Part shown: positions 5,567 through 7,470 of the stretch, piece after piece
Layout of the letters: every line of letters begins with the position of its first letter
How positions within the stretch are numbered: the first letter of the stretch is position 1
NCBI GenBank assembly: GCA_964544765.1
Contig: CAZJDM010000199.1
Span: 1-7,470, forward strand
Source of the DNA: CAZJDM01 sp964544765
Lineage (GTDB): Bacteria > Bdellovibrionota_B > Oligoflexia > CAYFLR01
Length of the DNA stretch: 7,470 nucleotides
Direction: 5' to 3'
Position numbers and translations under genes: made by a program
Notes under the pieces: model-generated
Databases searched by the model: none
Seen by the model: only the letters and a program-made list of their open reading frames with translations
What the model was told of the DNA's origin: nothing

Positions 5567-6015
5567 ATCATCAATCTCAGTAAAGACATGTTTATGGGGC
5601 CATTTAGTTTGCCAATTATTGATTCCTTTTTTAATTTTTTTAACAACACTAAAAAACCAATTATCAAAAAGAAAGGAAAACCTAGATTTATTTTTAAGGC
5701 CTCTTTGCTAAAGGAGTTTGTTTCCTCTAGAGTTCCTGTTATGCCACTTTTTGAGAACATACGATTAGGGTCAAAACTTACTTCTTGATGGTTTAAATGG
5801 AAAATAATATTACGGGTTGGGTTATGAGATAAATAGGAAAATGTCCCTTGATGGTTCTGCAAAAAAGCTTTACCAACCTTAATCGACGTTGTTTCATCGC
5901 TATGTAGATTGATTAAATTTATCTTGGGATAGCGAGTACTCAAAATGTGTAATTTTACTATACTAGTTCCAAGTCTTAAAGGAAACTCTGTTGTGGAAAT
6001 ATTTTTTTGATCCAT
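5563..6015 (-). CDS. Unknown-function domain with C-terminal membrane helix, 5' part of a frameshifted or fused gene
   Basis: Starts ATG at 6015 with no clear Shine-Dalgarno and no signal peptide. Residues 11-96 contain INLHSDETTSIKVGKAFL, SHNPTRNIIFHL and SFDPNRMFSKSGITGTL. I recall this pattern (N-x-H-x-(D/E)E-T-S near an RNI strand and FDPNRxF-GI-TL) from uncharacterised bacterial hydrolase-like proteins, but I cannot name the family. The segment expected after TL in longer relatives is missing. Residues 111-125 (LGFPFFLIIGFLVLL) form a membrane helix followed by KKLKK. After residue 130 the frame reads unlike protein and stops at 5563. The -1 frame at that point leads into the TraB-like ORF, and a full -1 fusion would be about 341 residues. 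Alternatives are an indel in one gene, a deletion fusing two genes, or a short membrane protein. Confidence 0.6.
   Translation of the reverse strand: MDQKNISTTEFPLRLGTSIVKLHILSTRYPKINLINLHSDETTSIKVGKAFLQNHQGTFSYLSHNPTRNIIFHLNHQEVSFDPNRMFSKSGITGTLEETNSFSKEALKINLGFPFFLIIGFLVLLKKLKKESIIGKLNGPINMSLLRLMI
5626..5641 (-). other. Tandem -1 slippery heptamers (A AAA AAA and A AAA AAG) linking two frames
   Basis: On the minus strand the upstream frame reads TTA AAA AAA TTA AAA AAG GAA. This gives two X-XXY-YYZ heptamers in the correct zero phase: A-AAA-AAA at 5641-5635 and A-AAA-AAG at 5632-5626. The second is the heptamer used by dnaX and many IS elements. A -1 slip at either enters exactly the frame of the downstream ORF (GGA ATC AAT AAT TGG). 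No strong stimulatory stem-loop is obvious to me immediately downstream. The A7 and A6 runs are equally good sites for indel mutation or sequencing error. Confidence 0.45.
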
Positions 6016-6172
6016 TATTCAATAATTTTAAACAAAGAAAACTAAAAGCAAAAGCTCTAAATTAATTGTTACCTTTCATTCCAAATTCTTTTGTGCTATA
6101 AACCTTATCAAATAAATTGTGTTTAAAAATTGTAATTATTTACTTTAAGAAGCCTAATGGAGCAAGACGAGC

Positions 6173-6976
6173 ATGTTCTGTCGATTATTATTGCTGATTA
6201 GTATTTTTTGTTTGAGTTGTACTGTATGGGCCAAAGCTTCTAGAGATGATTTAAATCAGGTTATTATAGCGATAGATAGAGCCTACAATGATTATCTGAT
6301 TCAACATCGAAAGGAATATTTGGTAATTAATTCAGTATTAGGCCCCGAAGATCCTTGGCAATATGATGTCACTTACTCTTCATACGTTAAGGCTTTAACC
6401 GAAGACTGCACAGAAAGTGAATTATCAATATTACCACCAGGTGATATCGAAGTTATCCATATGATATCGGTCTTTGGTGGATTAGGCAATCTTGATGAGA
6501 TGAATCGAGATGGATTGGCACTAGTTATTTGTCATGAACTTGGTCATGGTGTTGGCGGTGCGCCTTATAAAAAAAATGAAGTATCCACCGAGGGTCAAGC
6601 TGATTATTTTGCAACTACTACTTGTTTAAAAAAAGTCTTTAAATATTTACAACCAGAAAACCCGCCGGTAGAAATAGATAAAGTCAATGGAGATATTTAT
6701 AGTTTTTGTACCAATATTTTTACCGCCACAGAAGAGCTAAAATTTTGTTCTCGCGCTATGGCGGCAATCAAAAGTGGTATTATGTCAATATTCAAATTTG
6801 AAGAAAGTGATGCTGATATATCTTTATTTACAAAAAGTAATGAAATAGCTCAAGAGCTTAACCTGTCTTCCGAATATTATCCATCTTACCAATGCAGAAT
6901 AGACACACTTGTTAATGGAGTTATTGGTGATTCTAGACCCAGTTGCTGGTTTCCTGCCTCTCCTAAAAACCTTTGA
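6173..6976 (+). CDS. Secreted putative zinc metalloprotease (HELGH / EGQADYF family)
   Basis: The start has GGAG 10 bases upstream and opens with a signal peptide: R4, a hydrophobic core at 5-19 and a likely type I cut after VWA (residue 20). Exported to the periplasm or outside. The motif VICHELGHGVGGAP puts HExxH at 121-125, and STEGQADYFAT follows with E140 (ExxAD) as the probable third zinc ligand. That is a gluzincin-like arrangement as in M48 peptidases, though the rest of the fold is not M48-like. Cysteines at 79, 120, 151, 179, 192, 241 and 258 suggest disulfides. The end CRIDTLVNGVIGDSRPSCWF is a conserved tail that I associate with uncharacterised Bdellovibrionota exported proteins. 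The substrate is unknown. It may degrade prey or host protein, or act in envelope remodelling (speculation). It is a single gene, divergent from the 6015 ORF, with an intrinsic terminator about 135 bases downstream. Length (267) appears complete. Confidence 0.8.
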   Translation: MFCRLLLLISIFCLSCTVWAKASRDDLNQVIIAIDRAYNDYLIQHRKEYLVINSVLGPEDPWQYDVTYSSYVKALTEDCTESELSILPPGDIEVIHMISVFGGLGNLDEMNRDGLALVICHELGHGVGGAPYKKNEVSTEGQADYFATTTCLKKVFKYLQPENPPVEIDKVNGDIYSFCTNIFTATEELKFCSRAMAAIKSGIMSIFKFEESDADISLFTKSNEIAQELNLSSEYYPSYQCRIDTLVNGVIGDSRPSCWFPASPKNL

Positions 6977-7023
6977 ACACATAAACACAGGCTATTGATA
7001 ACGGTATCAGAATGAATTAACAG

Positions 7024-7075
7024 CTTTAGAATCTCTGAATAAGGGGAAATAACCCTAATAACAGCGATTCTAAAG
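7024..7075. repeat. 52-nt inverted repeat with nested stems, flanked by GAATTAA
   Basis: CTTTAGAATC (7024-7033) and GATTCTAAAG (7066-7075) pair perfectly over 10 bp. Inside, CTG/CAG and AGGG/CCCT continue the stem around the loop GAAATAA. The heptamer GAATTAA stands at 7014-7020 and again at 7075-7081, like a short target duplication. No T-run follows, so this is not the gene's terminator. It may be a small non-autonomous repeat or a structured 3' UTR element. Confidence 0.45.
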
Positions 7076-7111
7076 AATTAATACTTTTCCATATTATTAT
7101 AAATTATTATT

Positions 7112-7160
7112 AATAACGCCGTGTGCGGGTTTCTGCCCACGACGCTGTTTAATTTATTTT
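7112..7160 (+). terminator. Intrinsic terminator of the metalloprotease transcript
   Basis: AATAACGCCGTG (7112-7123) pairs with CACGACGCTGTT (7138-7149), including two wobbles and one mismatch. Extra GG/CC pairing sits in the loop. The GC-rich stem in AT-rich DNA is followed by TTTAATTTATTTT. It insulates the HTH gene from upstream transcription. Confidence 0.6.
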
Positions 7161-7182
7161 AAATAGATTGTTTAAAATAAAA

Positions 7183-7211
7183 TTGACATTTATTATAATT
7201 TTATTTAGTTT
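7183..7211 (+). promoter_or_regulatory. Candidate promoter of the HTH gene
   Basis: A perfect -35 TTGACA (7183-7188) is followed, after 17 bases, by TAGTTT (7206-7211), a weak -10. The start would fall at about 7218, i.e. at the ATG. A perfect TATAAT at 7194-7199 is an alternative -10 but lacks a spaced -35. Both imply a very short or absent leader, matching the lack of a Shine-Dalgarno. Confidence 0.4.
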
Positions 7212-7217
7212 ACGCAC

Positions 7218-7421
7218 ATGGAAGCTATTGAACTGTTTTATAATTTTATACTTAAAAATGAATTAGCAAGAAGAATAGAGCAAAATCCTCAATATTCATT
7301 AAATTCATTCGCACGAACTTTGGGAGTCTCACCAGCTACATTATCGCTAGTGCTAAATAATAAACAGCCCTTAAGCCTAAAAAATGCCAACAAAATATTA
7401 AAGGTCATAGAATTATCGTAA
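7218..7421 (+). CDS. Small HTH protein resembling the N-terminus of TIGR02147/DUF4423 regulators
   Basis: The 67 residues begin FYNFILKNELARRIEQNPQY, then SLNSFARTLGVSPATLSLVL with NNKQPLSLKNANKILKVIEL. This is a helix-turn-helix (about 27-48) in the layout shared with TIGR02147 proteins of Bdellovibrionota and Fibrobacteres: Y-x-x-FL-x-x-x, then (N)P-x-(F/Y)S-x-x-x-FA-x-x-x-G-x-S, then L-x-L-V-(L/I)-x-(G/N)-K, then LS-x-x-(S/N)-x-x-K. Those proteins run to about 250-280 residues with a C-terminal domain that is absent here. After the TAA at 7419 the remaining 49 bases show no continuation in any frame. It is either a genuine single-domain DNA-binding protein (Cro/antitoxin-like) or a truncated regulator. 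No Shine-Dalgarno precedes the ATG, so it may be translated leaderless. No partner is visible before the window ends. Confidence 0.65.
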   Translation: MEAIELFYNFILKNELARRIEQNPQYSLNSFARTLGVSPATLSLVLNNKQPLSLKNANKILKVIELS

Positions 7422-7470
7422 TTGTTCACCTGGGTCCTAAATTTTGATTATCCTCACTTAACAATAATTC

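Noticed and set aside
5157..5788. Two plus-strand open frames (5157-5357 and 5546-5788)
   Set aside because: Antisense shadows of the minus-strand ORFs, made of low-complexity F/S/N-rich translation with no family resemblance.
6173..6240. Lipoprotein signal in the metalloprotease N-terminus (FCLSC)
   Set aside because: The residues before C16 do not fit a lipobox (Cys at -3), and a standard type I site after VWA is better.

Overview
The window is AT-rich bacterial DNA. Two genes suggest the lineage. One encodes a secreted HELGH protein with an EGQADYF motif and a Cys-rich CRxDTL...RPSCWF tail. The other encodes a short HTH protein resembling the N-terminus of TIGR02147/DUF4423 regulators. 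From memory, both types are characteristic of predatory and related Bdellovibrionota (Bdellovibrio/Bacteriovorax-like). This assignment is inference from protein style, not from a marker gene.

Layout. Positions 1-49 look like the terminal inverted repeat of an IS3/IS481-type element. It abuts, and probably truncates, a membrane PAS-type sensor histidine kinase on the minus strand (50-1558) that stops inside its ATPase domain. Next on the minus strand is a stand-alone prephenate dehydratase, pheA (1723-2613), with a 12-bp minisatellite expanding the linker between its catalytic and ACT domains. The 455-base gap upstream of pheA is crowded. It holds a GC-rich REP-like double hairpin, a candidate pheA promoter, the C-terminal remnant of an FAD-linked oxidase (about 2815-2940), a hexanucleotide repeat array, and a perfect 16-bp CRP/FNR-type palindrome. 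The palindrome sits at exactly -41.5 relative to the promoter inferred for the next gene.

That gene is hcp (3069-4670, plus strand), a class I hybrid cluster protein (NO/hydroxylamine reductase) with all cluster ligands but a slightly short C-terminus. Between hcp and position 4990 lies a broken EamA/DMT-transporter start (about 4767-4918). On the minus strand, 6015-4991 carries two overlapping frames. The upstream one encodes a domain of unknown function ending in a membrane helix, and the downstream one resembles a TraB/GumN C-terminus. They are joined by tandem A-rich slippery heptamers in the correct -1 register, so they may be one frameshifted or phase-variable gene. On the plus strand follow the secreted putative metalloprotease (6173-6976), a 52-nt inverted repeat, an intrinsic terminator and the small HTH gene (7218-7421).

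No multi-gene operon or complete novel defence or mobile system is visible. The strongest themes are (i) an autonomous nitrosative-stress gene under an apparent FNR/HcpR-like activator site, and (ii) ongoing decay and microsatellite activity: one IS-like end, at least two gene remnants, several tandem repeats, and one frameshifted or recoded gene pair.
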